64,000 bases of DNA, from assembly GCF_030813595.1 (NCBI RefSeq), contig NZ_JAUSUH010000011.1, positions 1-64,000 on the forward strand, read 5' to 3'. The position numbers and the translations under genes are program-made. Numbering within the stretch: position 1 is the first letter of the stretch; each line of letters starts with the position of its first letter. The notes beneath the pieces are model-generated. The model was not told where the DNA came from, made no database searches, and saw nothing but the letters and a program-made list of their open reading frames with translations. Shown piece after piece: positions 36,466 to 44,444 of this stretch. This stretch comes from Ancylobacter vacuolatus. GTDB taxonomy: Bacteria; Pseudomonadota; Alphaproteobacteria; Rhizobiales; Xanthobacteraceae.

Positions 36466-36474
36466 GGGTCGAGC

Positions 36475-36588
36475 CTCCCTCTCCCCGACGGGGAGAGGGT
36501 TGGGGTGAGGGGTCTTCGACGGGCGGAGACCGGCCCCCCCCTCACCGACCCGCTTCGCGGGCCACCTCTCCCCGACGGGGAGAGGGAA
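36475..36588. repeat. GC-rich clustered palindrome, third copy
   Basis: CTCTCCCCGACGGGGAGAG at both ends with GGTGAGGGG/CCCCTCACC arms between. It fills the gap between the ureohydrolase and the His-rich gene and would lie within their shared transcript if they are an operon. Confidence 0.85.
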
Positions 36589-36604
36589 GCAAAGGAAAAC
36601 CACG

Positions 36605-37126
36605 ATGCATCGCGGCCACGACCATCATCACCCTGACCACGGCGCCGGCGGGCATTCCCATGCCGAGGCGCATTCCCACGCCCATTCAAACGCCCATGCC
36701 CACGCGCATGGCCATAATCACGGCCATTCCCCGCGCCCGGCGGCGCAGTGGCAAACGCCGCATCTGCCGCACACACCCGAGGCGGGCGACCACGCTCCGG
36801 CCGAGCCCGATCTCGACCTGGTGGAAAAAGCCTTCGTCGAAGGCTTCGCCAGCGCGAGCGACCCGACCAGCTTCCTGCGCCTCGCCCGCGTGCCGTTCGA
36901 TGCGGTCACAGTGGAGGGCACGCGCGTCAGCCTGTTGCGGGTGGAGACCGGCGAGACCACCGATATCGGCGCGGTGATGCCGCATCTGGGCGGCGGCAGC
37001 TTCCGCTACGACCCGCTGCCGGCCGCCATGACCTCACGCCGGCGCACGCTGCGCTTCGTCTATTTCGACGGCGCCGCCGCTTTGCCGCTGACGCTGGCGC
37101 AGGTGCGCGCCCTCGCGCAGAGTTGA
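36605..37126 (+). CDS. His-rich protein, candidate metal chaperone for the ureohydrolase
   Basis: 173 aa. Residues 1-41 contain 17 histidines in HxH and HHH runs (HDHHHPDH, HSHAEAHSHAH, HAHAHGHNHGH), as in nickel-storing tails of HypB or UreE. Residues about 65-173 form a compact domain I cannot name (DPTSFLRLARVPFDAV, LLRVETGETTDIGAVMPHLG, RTLRFVYFDG). It is not HypA or HypB. AAAGGA precedes the ATG. Its place 139 bp after a riboswitch-controlled, probably nickel-dependent enzyme suggests metal delivery or storage; this is inference. No signal peptide, so cytosolic. Confidence 0.7.
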   Translation: MHRGHDHHHPDHGAGGHSHAEAHSHAHSNAHAHAHGHNHGHSPRPAAQWQTPHLPHTPEAGDHAPAEPDLDLVEKAFVEGFASASDPTSFLRLARVPFDAVTVEGTRVSLLRVETGETTDIGAVMPHLGGGSFRYDPLPAAMTSRRRTLRFVYFDGAAALPLTLAQVRALAQS

Positions 37127-37260
37127 GCGCGGCGCTTTTCCGATAGGCGCGCCCGATCGCCGCGTCAGGGCTTTGCCGGGTTGATCGGAACGGCTCCAAA
37201 GTTCATGGTGCCCGCACAGTGCCTCGCTGGCTCGCCGGCGACGCCCAGTTGGGATGCGCC

Positions 37261-38487
37261 ATGGACTACGCCCGCTTCTTCCAGGATGCCGTCGACACGC
37301 TCAAGAATGAGCGCCGCTACCGCACCTTCGCCGAGATCGAGCGCGACACCGCGCGCTTCCCCCACGCCATCTGGCACACGCCGGAGGGCAAGCGCGACAT
37401 CGTCATCTGGTGCTCCAACGACTATCTCGGCATGGGCTGCCATGAGGCCGTGGTCGAGGCGATGTGCGCCACCGCCCGGCAGGCCGGCGCGGGCGCGGGC
37501 GGCACCCGCAACATTTCCGGCAACAGCCATGCCGTGGTCGAGCTGGAGGCCGAGCTCGCCGATTTGCACGGCAAGGAAGCCGGGCTGGTCTTCACCTCGG
37601 GCTATGTCTCCAACCAGACCGGCATCGCCACGCTCGCCAAGCTCATCCCCGACTGCCTCATCCTGTCGGACGCGCTGAACCATAATTCGATGATCGAGGG
37701 CGTGCGCCAGGCCGGGCGGGAGAAGGTGGTGTTCCGCCACAATGACCTCGCCCATCTCGAAGAGCTGCTGCGCGCCGCCGGCGACCGGCCGAAGCTGATC
37801 GTGTTCGAGAGCATCTATTCGATGGATGGCGACGTCTCGCCCATCGGCGCGATCTGCGACCTCGCGGAGCGCTACGGCGCCATGACCTATCTCGACGAGG
37901 TGCACGCGGTGGGCATGTATGGCCCGCGCGGCGCCGGCCTCGCCGAGCGCGACGGCGTCATGCACCGGGTCGACGTGATCGAAGGCACGCTGGGCAAGGC
38001 GTTTGGCGTGGTCGGCGGCTACATCACCGGCACGCGGGCGGTGATGGACGCGGTGCGCTCCTATGCGCCCGGCTTCATCTTCACCACCGCCCTGCCTCCG
38101 GCGGTGGCGGCGGCGGCGGCGGCCTCGGTGCGCCACCTCAAGGCCTCGCCCCATGAGCGCACCCGCCAGCAGGCGCAGGTCGCCAAGGTCAAGCGCGCGC
38201 TTGATCTCGCCGGCCTGCCCCAGATGGTCACCGACACCCATATCGTGCCGATCATGGTCGGCGATGCCGAGGCCTGCAAGACGGCCAGCGACATGCTGCT
38301 GGAAGAGCATGGCATCTATATCCAGCCGATCAACTACCCCACCGTGCCGCGCGGCACGGAGCGGCTGCGCATCACCCCTGGCCCGTTCCATGACGACGCG
38401 CTGATCGCGCATCTGGCGCATGCGCTGACCGATGTGTGGAGCCGGCTCGGGCTCGGCTTCGTCAAGCGGGCGCAAGCGGCAGAGTAA
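37261..38487 (+). CDS. hemA: 5-aminolevulinate synthase
   Basis: 408 aa. PLP enzyme joining glycine and succinyl-CoA, first step of heme synthesis in alphaproteobacteria. The N-terminus [46 protein letters not shown] ([12 protein letters not shown]), [12 protein letters not shown] and the PLP lysine in [12 protein letters not shown] are conserved. Start ATG 37261. Its stop codon lies within the first unit of a hairpin array. Another heme gene, hemN, follows 1.3 kb away. Confidence 0.97.
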   Translation: MDYARFFQDAVDTLKNERRYRTFAEIERDTARFPHAIWHTPEGKRDIVIWCSNDYLGMGCHEAVVEAMCATARQAGAGAGGTRNISGNSHAVVELEAELADLHGKEAGLVFTSGYVSNQTGIATLAKLIPDCLILSDALNHNSMIEGVRQAGREKVVFRHNDLAHLEELLRAAGDRPKLIVFESIYSMDGDVSPIGAICDLAERYGAMTYLDEVHAVGMYGPRGAGLAERDGVMHRVDVIEGTLGKAFGVVGGYITGTRAVMDAVRSYAPGFIFTTALPPAVAAAAAASVRHLKASPHERTRQQAQVAKVKRALDLAGLPQMVTDTHIVPIMVGDAEACKTASDMLLEEHGIYIQPINYPTVPRGTERLRITPGPFHDDALIAHLAHALTDVWSRLGLGFVKRAQAAE

Positions 38488-38597
38488 GCCGCCGGGAAAC
38501 TCGGCCAAGTGCGGCGGAGTAAGCCGCCGCGAAACGAAGGCAAGCGGCGGAATAATCCGCCGCAGAAGGAAAGCGAGCGGCGGAGCCATCCGCCGCG
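38473..38597. repeat. Four tandem hairpin units at the 3' end of hemA
   Basis: Units of 33-35 bp begin CAAGCGGC, CAAGTGCGGCGG, CAAGCGGCGG and CGAGCGGCGG, each folding as GCGGCGGA-4nt-CCGCCGC followed by a purine-rich spacer. The first unit includes the hemA stop codon; the last ends just before the stop of the convergent AbrB-type gene. Likely a bidirectional transcription barrier that grew by duplication. Confidence 0.85.
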
Positions 38598-38599
38598 CT

Positions 38600-39709
38600 T
38601 CAGTCCTTCGGCTCGGTCTTGTCGATATCGACATTCTCGGACGGAATGTCCGCCCGGCCGAAGCACAGCCGGGCGATGAGCGGGATCGCCAGGGCGAGGC
38701 CGAGAAAGCGCACGAGATGGTGCGCGGCGACAAAGGCCGGGTCCATGCCGAGCACGAAGGCCATGATGGTCATCGCCTCCAGCGCGCCGGGCACATAGGC
38801 CACCAGCACCTTGGGCAGCGGCTCGTCGGCGAGCCAGGCGCCGAGCACGGCGAAGGCCAGCGCGACGGCGGTGGCGATCAGCAGCGCCACCAGCGAATCG
38901 ACCAGGAAGTGGCGCAGGGTGGAAATCCGCGTGCCGGCGAAGCGGCTGCCGGTATTGGCGCCCAGCACCACGAAGCCGACGATGAGGAAAATGTCGGGCA
39001 GCCGCCCCTCGATCAGCCCGAAGCCATGCACCAGCGCGCTCGCCAGCATGGCGCCGACCATGGCGCCGCCGGGAAAGCGGCTGCGCTCGGCGAGAAACCC
39101 GCCAAAGATGCCGACGCCGAGCGAGGCGAGAAAATTCGTCAGGTCCGGCACGACAGGGTTGATCGGCAGCGTGCCTGATGGCTCATGGCCGAGCCCGCCA
39201 ATCGCCGCCGGCAGCAGCGCCACCAGCACGAACAGCCGCAGCGACTGGCCGAACACCACCCGGCGCGTGTCGGCGCCCGAGCTTTCCGCCATGACCAGCA
39301 CGGTGGAGAGCGCCCCCGGCGCGGCGGCGAAGAAGGCGCTGCGCCGGTCCCAGCCGGCGACCTTCTCCAGATAGACAATCACCGCCACCATCATGACCGG
39401 CACCGAGGCCACCAGCACCGCCATCGTCACCGGCCAGGCGGTGATGCCGCTCAGCGTTTCGGGCGTGATCGCCGAGCCCATCGAGGTGCCGAGGATGATG
39501 TAGACGCCGAGCCTTGTGTTCTTCTCCACCCCGACAGGCGCGCCGAGCAGCGCCGCCAGCGCGGTGGCCACCAGCGCGCCGGAGAGCCAGCCCGCCGGCA
39601 TGGCGAGAAAGGCGAAGAAAGCGCCGCCGGCAAAGGCGAGGGCCAGCGTCGCGCCATACCAGGCAGAACGTTTAGCGGCAGGCGACGAGAGGAAGGCGGG
39701 CAGTGGCAT
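38600..39709 (-). CDS. AbrB family transporter
   Basis: 369 aa from ATG 39709, with about ten hydrophobic segments arranged as two repeats. Typical motifs are PAGWLSGALVATALAALLG, FFAAAPGALSTVLVMAE and AYVPGALEAMTIMAFVLG, the paired PGA-rich stretches of the AbrB family, once labelled 'putative ammonia monooxygenase'. Members are thought to be transporters or efflux regulators; the substrate here is unknown. Divergent from hemN, convergent with hemA. Confidence 0.88.
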   Translation of the reverse strand: MPLPAFLSSPAAKRSAWYGATLALAFAGGAFFAFLAMPAGWLSGALVATALAALLGAPVGVEKNTRLGVYIILGTSMGSAITPETLSGITAWPVTMAVLVASVPVMMVAVIVYLEKVAGWDRRSAFFAAAPGALSTVLVMAESSGADTRRVVFGQSLRLFVLVALLPAAIGGLGHEPSGTLPINPVVPDLTNFLASLGVGIFGGFLAERSRFPGGAMVGAMLASALVHGFGLIEGRLPDIFLIVGFVVLGANTGSRFAGTRISTLRHFLVDSLVALLIATAVALAFAVLGAWLADEPLPKVLVAYVPGALEAMTIMAFVLGMDPAFVAAHHLVRFLGLALAIPLIARLCFGRADIPSENVDIDKTEPKD

Positions 39710-39780
39710 CGGGCAGGAACCTGGGGCGGGAGCCCCGGCATGCCCGAGGGCCTGCGCGAACGCCCGCAACGCGGCGACAT

Positions 39781-39794
39781 TTGCGCCGGATCAA
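39781..39794 (+). promoter_or_regulatory. FixK/Fnr-type box upstream of hemN
   Basis: TTGCGCCGGATCAA fits the FixK2 consensus TTG(A/C)-N6-(T/G)CAA and the Fnr box at 8 of 10 positions. Its centre lies 41 bp before the hemN ATG, so a class II promoter would place the transcript start very near the start codon. Confidence 0.65.
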
Positions 39795-39828
39795 TGCGAC
39801 GAATGGCGGCTCGGGTCAAATCCTCTCC

Positions 39829-41151
39829 ATGCATAACACAACGCTCATCCATGCAGAGCGGGCCGTGCCCCGCTACACCTCCTACCCGACCGCGCCGCAT
39901 TTTAGCGGCGCGATCCGGGCCGGCGCGCATGCCGACTGGCTCGCCGTCCTGCCGGCGCAGGCCAGCGTCTCGCTCTATCTGCATGTGCCGTTCTGCCCGG
40001 CGCTGTGCTTCTATTGCGGCTGCACCACCAAGGCGACGCGCCGCGCCGAGCCGGTGGCGGCCTATGCCGAGCGGCTGGAGCGCGAGATCGACCTCGTCGC
40101 CGCGCGCATTGGCGGGCGCAGCGTGACGCACATCGCCTGGGGCGGCGGCACGCCGAGCCTGCTGGGGCCGGCGATGCTGAAGCGTCTCGGCGAAAGGCTG
40201 GCCGAGGGCTTCCAGCTCGACCATCTCGCCGAATATGCCTTCGAGCTCGACCCGCGCGAGACCGACGAGCCGCTCGCCGATGCGCTGGCCGCGATGGGGG
40301 TCGACCGCGTCAGCCTCGGTGTGCAGGATTTCAGCGCCCATGTGCAGCGGGCGATCGGGCGCATCCAACCTTTCGCCACGGTGGAACGCGCCATGCGCCT
40401 GCTGCGCGAGGCCGGCATTTCCTCGATCAATCTCGACCTGATGTACGGCCTGCCGCACCAGAGCGAGCGCGACATCCGCCGCACCACCCAGCTCGCCACA
40501 CTGCTGGCGCCGGAGCGGCTCGCTCTGTTCGGCTATGCCCATGTGCCGTGGATGCGCGCGAATCAGAAGATGATCGACGAGGCCTCGCTGCCCGGCGCCG
40601 CCGAGCGGCTCGACCAGTCGGAAGCCGCGCGCGAGGTGCTGCTGGCCAATGGCTATGTCGCCATCGGCCTCGACCATTTCGCCCGCGCCGACGACACGCT
40701 GGCCCGCGCGGCTGCCTCCGGCCAGCTGCGGCGGAACTTCCAGGGCTACACCGCCGACCAGGCCGATGTGCTGATCGGCATGGGCGCCTCGGCGATCAGC
40801 CGCTTTCCCCAGGGTTTTACCCAGAACGCGCCGGATGCCGGCTCCTATATGCGCGCCATCGATGATGGCGGCTTCGCCACGGTGCGCGGCATCGCCATCA
40901 CCGCGCAGGACCGCCAGCGCGGCGCCCTGATCGAGCGGCTGATGTGCGACCTGGAGGTTGATCTCGATCCCTCGACCCTCGCCGAGGCCGCCCCGCGCCT
41001 CGCCGGCCTCGCCGCCGACGGGCTGATTACGCTGGAGGGCCAGCACGTCGCCATGACCGCCGGCGGGCGCCCCTTCGTGCGGCTCGCCGCCGCCGCGCTG
41101 GACCACCGGCTGCAAAGCCAGACCGCCGCCCGCCATTCGGCCGCCGTCTGA
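39829..41151 (+). CDS. hemN: Oxygen-independent coproporphyrinogen III dehydrogenase
   Basis: 440 aa. Radical-SAM enzyme converting coproporphyrinogen III to protoporphyrinogen IX without oxygen. The cluster motif CPALCFYCGC (CxxxCxxC) follows LYLHVPF. YTSYPTAPHF at the N-terminus, HIAWGGGTPS and SINLDLMYGLPHQ confirm HemN rather than HemW. Start ATG 39829; the leader is short with no clear ribosome site. A FixK-type box just upstream and fixK itself just downstream (convergent) support induction at low oxygen. Confidence 0.95.
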   Translation: MHNTTLIHAERAVPRYTSYPTAPHFSGAIRAGAHADWLAVLPAQASVSLYLHVPFCPALCFYCGCTTKATRRAEPVAAYAERLEREIDLVAARIGGRSVTHIAWGGGTPSLLGPAMLKRLGERLAEGFQLDHLAEYAFELDPRETDEPLADALAAMGVDRVSLGVQDFSAHVQRAIGRIQPFATVERAMRLLREAGISSINLDLMYGLPHQSERDIRRTTQLATLLAPERLALFGYAHVPWMRANQKMIDEASLPGAAERLDQSEAAREVLLANGYVAIGLDHFARADDTLARAAASGQLRRNFQGYTADQADVLIGMGASAISRFPQGFTQNAPDAGSYMRAIDDGGFATVRGIAITAQDRQRGALIERLMCDLEVDLDPSTLAEAAPRLAGLAADGLITLEGQHVAMTAGGRPFVRLAAAALDHRLQSQTAARHSAAV

Positions 41152-41170
41152 TCCGCGCTTTCGCTACCCG

Positions 41171-41206
41171 CCAAAAGAAAAGGGCGCCCCGCGATGTGGG
41201 GCGCCC
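41171..41206 (-). terminator. Intrinsic terminator, distal copy
   Basis: GGGCGCCCC/GGGGCGCCC with 7-nt loop (41182-41206), followed on the minus strand by TTTTCTTTT (41171-41181). Second of two consecutive terminators after fixK. Confidence 0.8.
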
Positions 41207-41215
41207 GATCCCTGC

Positions 41216-41250
41216 TCAAAGAAAAGGGCGCTCCGCGAAGCGGGGCGCCC
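41216..41250 (-). terminator. Intrinsic terminator, proximal copy after fixK
   Basis: An 11-bp stem with GAA loop (41226-41250) and TTTTCTTTG on the minus strand (41216-41225). Almost a duplicate of the hairpin at 41182-41206. Confidence 0.85.
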
Positions 41251-41315
41251 AGGTGCTGGAGGGGGAAGAAGCGCCGCCCTCTGGACAGGACGGCGGGAAG
41301 AGACGCGGAAGGCGT

Positions 41316-41981
41316 TCAGAGCGCCCCGGCGAGGCGGCGCATGCTGCCGCGATCCTGGATACGGACCTCGTCGGCGCGCTGCAGCACCACGAGGCCGCGC
41401 CGCTTGAGCTCGGAAAACGCCCGGCTCACCGTTTCCAGCGTCAGGCCGAGGAAGTCGGCGATTTCCTGCCGGGTCATGGAGAGATGCAGCGTGCCGCCCA
41501 CCATGGTCTCCGGCATCAGCCGCAGCAGGAAGAAGGCGACGCGCTCCAGCGCCGACATGCGCCCCAACACCAGCGCGTGGGAATGCATGACGCAGAGCTG
41601 CGCCTCGAAGCGCCGCAGCAGCCGGGCGCCCAGCACCGGGTCGCGCTCCAGCGCGCTGCGGTCATGGGTGTTGATGGTGGCGGGGGTGAGCGTCTCGGCC
41701 GAGCAGGCATAGATATCGGCATGGGCAAGGCCGAACACGTCGCCCGGACCGAGCAGTTCCACCACCTGGCGGCGCCCGTCGGGGAGCAGCTTGCTCAGCA
41801 TGACAGCGCCGTCGACCACTTCCATGATGCGGCGGGCGGGATCGCCCTCATGCAGCACGGTGACATGGGCGGCGATCCGCATCGTCGGGGCGTGAGACGG
41901 GCCATGGAGCGCGCTATGGGGCTCGGCGCCACAGGGCGGGCGAACGGTGCCGCCGGTGCGTTCGTCGATGATCTGTCGCAT
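41316..41981 (-). CDS. fixK: Crp/Fnr family regulator, FixK-type
   Basis: 221 aa from ATG 41981 (GGAG eight bases upstream). Effector-like beta-roll domain (about 30-130), dimer helix, and a winged helix with MTRQEIADFLGL and recognition helix ETVSRAFSEL, whose E--SR pattern predicts binding to TTGA/C-N6-T/GCAA. The cysteine cluster of Fnr/FnrN is absent, so it should not sense oxygen itself; this is the FixK type, controlled by FixLJ. A matching box overlaps its own promoter region, suggesting autoregulation. Order fixL-fixJ-receiver-fixK equals that of Bradyrhizobium. Confidence 0.88.
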   Translation of the reverse strand: MRQIIDERTGGTVRPPCGAEPHSALHGPSHAPTMRIAAHVTVLHEGDPARRIMEVVDGAVMLSKLLPDGRRQVVELLGPGDVFGLAHADIYACSAETLTPATINTHDRSALERDPVLGARLLRRFEAQLCVMHSHALVLGRMSALERVAFFLLRLMPETMVGGTLHLSMTRQEIADFLGLTLETVSRAFSELKRRGLVVLQRADEVRIQDRGSMRRLAGAL

Positions 41982-41997
41982 CTTTATCGCTCCACCC

Positions 41998-42011
41998 TTG
42001 ATCTTGCGCAA
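41998..42011 (-). promoter_or_regulatory. FixK-type box overlapping the fixK start region
   Basis: On the minus strand TTGCGCAAGATCAA fits TTG(A/C)-N6-(T/G)CAA. Its centre is only about 24 bp before the fixK start codon, too close for activation of a normal leader, and therefore suits autorepression. Confidence 0.6.
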
Positions 42012-42121
42012 AGCTAGCGGGCAAAGCGGGCCGGCACAGTTCGGTGGGCTGCGTAAGGGACTTTCCGGAAGCGCCGGCGGAAACCGCCCTCCGGCGCGCC
42101 GATTCCCGCCGGCGCGGCGTG

Positions 42122-42469
42122 TCAGAGCGGGGGCAGAACCCGGGCGATGGCGTCGACATCGAGCGGCTTGCGCATCACCCCATCCGGCACCAGACCGCGC
42201 AGCTGGTGGTCGATGAAACCCTGCGACTGGCCGGTGATGACCACCACCCGCGGCGGCGCGGCAAGGTTGAGCAACCAGCGCACCAGCTGCGCGCCCGGTA
42301 TGCCGGGCAGGCTGAGATCGACGATGACCGCGTCCGGCGCCGTCGGCAGCGGGCCCTTGAACAGGCTTTCCGCATCGCGGTGGGAGACCACCGTGTGACC
42401 GATATTGCGCAGGATGAGAGCGAGCGAATCGCTCACACCGGCATCATCCTCGACCACATGAACACGCAA
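42122..42469 (-). CDS. Single-domain response regulator between fixJ and fixK
   Basis: 115 aa receiver domain alone. Acidic pocket Glu-Asp-Asp near residue 7-9 (VHVVEDD), phospho-acceptor Asp51 (VIVDLSLPG), conserved Thr in VVITGQ and Lys in VMRKPLD. No output domain. The start is a TTG at 42469 with GGGAGAG upstream; a GTG four codons later is possible. A receiver protein occupies the same place in the fixLJ-fixK2 group of Bradyrhizobium (from memory). It may take phosphate from FixL or another kinase and act as a sink or adaptor. Confidence 0.85.
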   Translation of the reverse strand: MRVHVVEDDAGVSDSLALILRNIGHTVVSHRDAESLFKGPLPTAPDAVIVDLSLPGIPGAQLVRWLLNLAAPPRVVVITGQSQGFIDHQLRGLVPDGVMRKPLDVDAIARVLPPL

Positions 42470-42584
42470 GGGCTCTCTCCCACTCTTTTAACCCGAGAGT
42501 GAGAAAGTGCAGCGGCATCAGCAATTCGTAGGGATGCGTAGAGAGCCGCGTCCTGCACCGGCATGGCGGCCGGCCGCGACCCGC

Positions 42585-43202
42585 TCAGTCGCGCATGTCC
42601 TTGAGCACGATGCGCACGAGATCGGCGGCGTTCTTGGCGCCGAGCTTTTCCATGATGCGGGCGCGGTGCACCTCGATGGTGCGCGGCGAGATGCCGAGCG
42701 TGCGGCCCGCCTCCTTGTTTGAGGCGCCGGAGGCGATCTGCACCAGCACTTCGCGCTCGCGCGGGGTGAGCAGGTCATGGCCGGGGAAATGCGCGGTCAA
42801 AAGGTCGCCCGGCTCGGCCGAGGCGCGCCGTCCATGGGCGGCGATGGCGTCGCGCACCCGCTCCAGCACCGTGTCGGCGTCGAACGGCTTCTCGATGAAG
42901 TCGAGCGCGCCGTGGCGGATGGCGTCCACCGCCATGGGAATGTCGCCCTGGCCGGAAATGATGAAGATCGGCGCCGGGTAGCGGTCGGCCTCCAGTTCCT
43001 TCAGGATGTCGAGCCCGGAGCGGCCGGGCATGTGGACGTCGAGCACGATGCAGGACGGCACATGGGTGCGCGCCACCGACAGGAAGGCCGCGCCGTCGGA
43101 AAAGCCGCGCACATGGTAGCCCTCCAGGCTGAGCACGAGCGAGAGCGCATCGCGCACCGCAGCATCGTCGTCGACGATGAAGACCTCACCCAGATGCGCC
43201 AT
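42585..43202 (-). CDS. fixJ: FixJ-type response regulator
   Basis: 205 aa. Receiver domain with phospho-acceptor Asp55 (CIVLDVHMPG) and the FixJ-typical IFIISGQGDIPMAVDAI and GALDFIEKPF segments, then a LuxR-type helix-turn-helix (LTPREREVLVQIASGASNKE, SPRTIEVHRARIMEKL). It is phosphorylated by FixL and should activate fixK. ATG 43202 follows GGGGGG and is 12 bases after the fixL stop, so the pair is an operon. Confidence 0.92.
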   Translation of the reverse strand: MAHLGEVFIVDDDAAVRDALSLVLSLEGYHVRGFSDGAAFLSVARTHVPSCIVLDVHMPGRSGLDILKELEADRYPAPIFIISGQGDIPMAVDAIRHGALDFIEKPFDADTVLERVRDAIAAHGRRASAEPGDLLTAHFPGHDLLTPREREVLVQIASGASNKEAGRTLGISPRTIEVHRARIMEKLGAKNAADLVRIVLKDMRD

Positions 43203-43214
43203 CAACGGCCCCCC

Positions 43215-44366
43215 TTACCCGACCTCGTCCGGCATCGACGCCGCCGGCAGGACCAGCGTGAAGCACGCGCCCCTGCCATTGCCGCCGGGATCGACCAGCA
43301 GGTCTCCCCCGTGGTTCTGGGCGATCGTCCGCGAAATCGCAAGGCCGAGCCCCATGCCGCGACGTTTTGAACTAGCAAACGCCTCGAACAGCTTCGACAG
43401 CGCCTCCGGCGCGATGCCGGGGCCGTTGTCCTGCACCTCCAGCCGCACGCTGCCGTCGCTGGCGCGGGTGCGGATCTCGATCGCCGGATCGGGCACGCCG
43501 GCGGCGGCCTCGATGGCGTTGCGCACCAGATTGACCACGATCTGCTGGATCTGCACCGGATCGACCGAGACCGGCGGCAGGTTCTCGCCCGTCTGGCGGT
43601 CGATGCGGATGCGGTGGCGCTGGCCGAGCAGGGTGAGGTCGATCGCCTCGTCGATCAGCGGATCGAGCGGGCGCACATGGCGCTCCGGGTCGCGCTTTTC
43701 CACGAACTGGCGCATGCGCTGGATGATATGGCCGGCGCGCTCGGCCTCGTTTGCCGCCTTGTCGAGAATGTCCCCGACCACCGTGACGATGTCGATGCCC
43801 CGGCTGTGGGCGCGGCGGATCGCCTGCAGATAGAGCATCAGCGCGGTCAGCGGCTGGTTCAGCTCATGGGCGATGGCGGCCCCCATCTCGTCGATGGCGG
43901 AGACGCGGGCGAGGTGGACCAGCTCGCTCTGCAGATCGGCGAGCCGCTGCTCGCTCTCCTTGCGCGGGCGCAGATCGCGCAAAATGCCGATGAACTGCCG
44001 CCCGTCCGGCGTCGCCGCCTCGCCCACCGACAGTTCCAGCGGAAACACCGTGCCATCCGCATGCCGGCCCTGCACCTCGCGGCCGATGCCGATGATCTTC
44101 TTCACCCCGGTGCGGATGTAGCTGCCGACATAGGCATCGTGCTGGCGGGCATAGTCGGTCGGCATGACCAGCTTGACGTTCTGCCCCACCGCCTCGGCAG
44201 TGGTGACGCCGAACATCTTCTCGCAGGCCTTGTTGAAGATGAGGATGCGGGCGTGCTCGTCGATGACGATGATGCCGTCGGCGGCGGTGTCCAGCACCGA
44301 GAGCAGCCGCGCCTCGGAGACGGTCGGCGGGTGCGGCGCATCGGACGTTGGCGCGAAATCCTTCAT
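43215..44366 (-). CDS. fixL: FixL-type heme-PAS oxygen sensor kinase
   Basis: 383 aa. One PAS domain (about 18-135) with the FixL heme pocket: proximal His76 in ARQHDAY and Arg96 in IIGIGREV, which in Bradyrhizobium FixL contacts bound oxygen. Then HisKA with phospho-His167 (AAIAHELNQPL) and HATPase_c (DNGPGIAP, GMGLGLAIS). There is no membrane segment, as in Bradyrhizobium FixL and unlike Sinorhizobium FixL. Oxygen binding would shut the kinase off. First gene of the fixLJ operon. Confidence 0.92.
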   Translation of the reverse strand: MKDFAPTSDAPHPPTVSEARLLSVLDTAADGIIVIDEHARILIFNKACEKMFGVTTAEAVGQNVKLVMPTDYARQHDAYVGSYIRTGVKKIIGIGREVQGRHADGTVFPLELSVGEAATPDGRQFIGILRDLRPRKESEQRLADLQSELVHLARVSAIDEMGAAIAHELNQPLTALMLYLQAIRRAHSRGIDIVTVVGDILDKAANEAERAGHIIQRMRQFVEKRDPERHVRPLDPLIDEAIDLTLLGQRHRIRIDRQTGENLPPVSVDPVQIQQIVVNLVRNAIEAAAGVPDPAIEIRTRASDGSVRLEVQDNGPGIAPEALSKLFEAFASSKRRGMGLGLAISRTIAQNHGGDLLVDPGGNGRGACFTLVLPAASMPDEVG

Positions 44367-44444
44367 GATTTCAGTGTGCTCCGCCGGGGCGCCGGCCGCA
44401 ACCGATCTGTGCCTGATTTCGGCCGGTGCGGCCCTGCCGGTGGC

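Noticed and set aside
38473..38597. CRISPR array
   Set aside because: The units are self-complementary, only four, diverged, and have no unique spacers; they form tandem hairpins instead.
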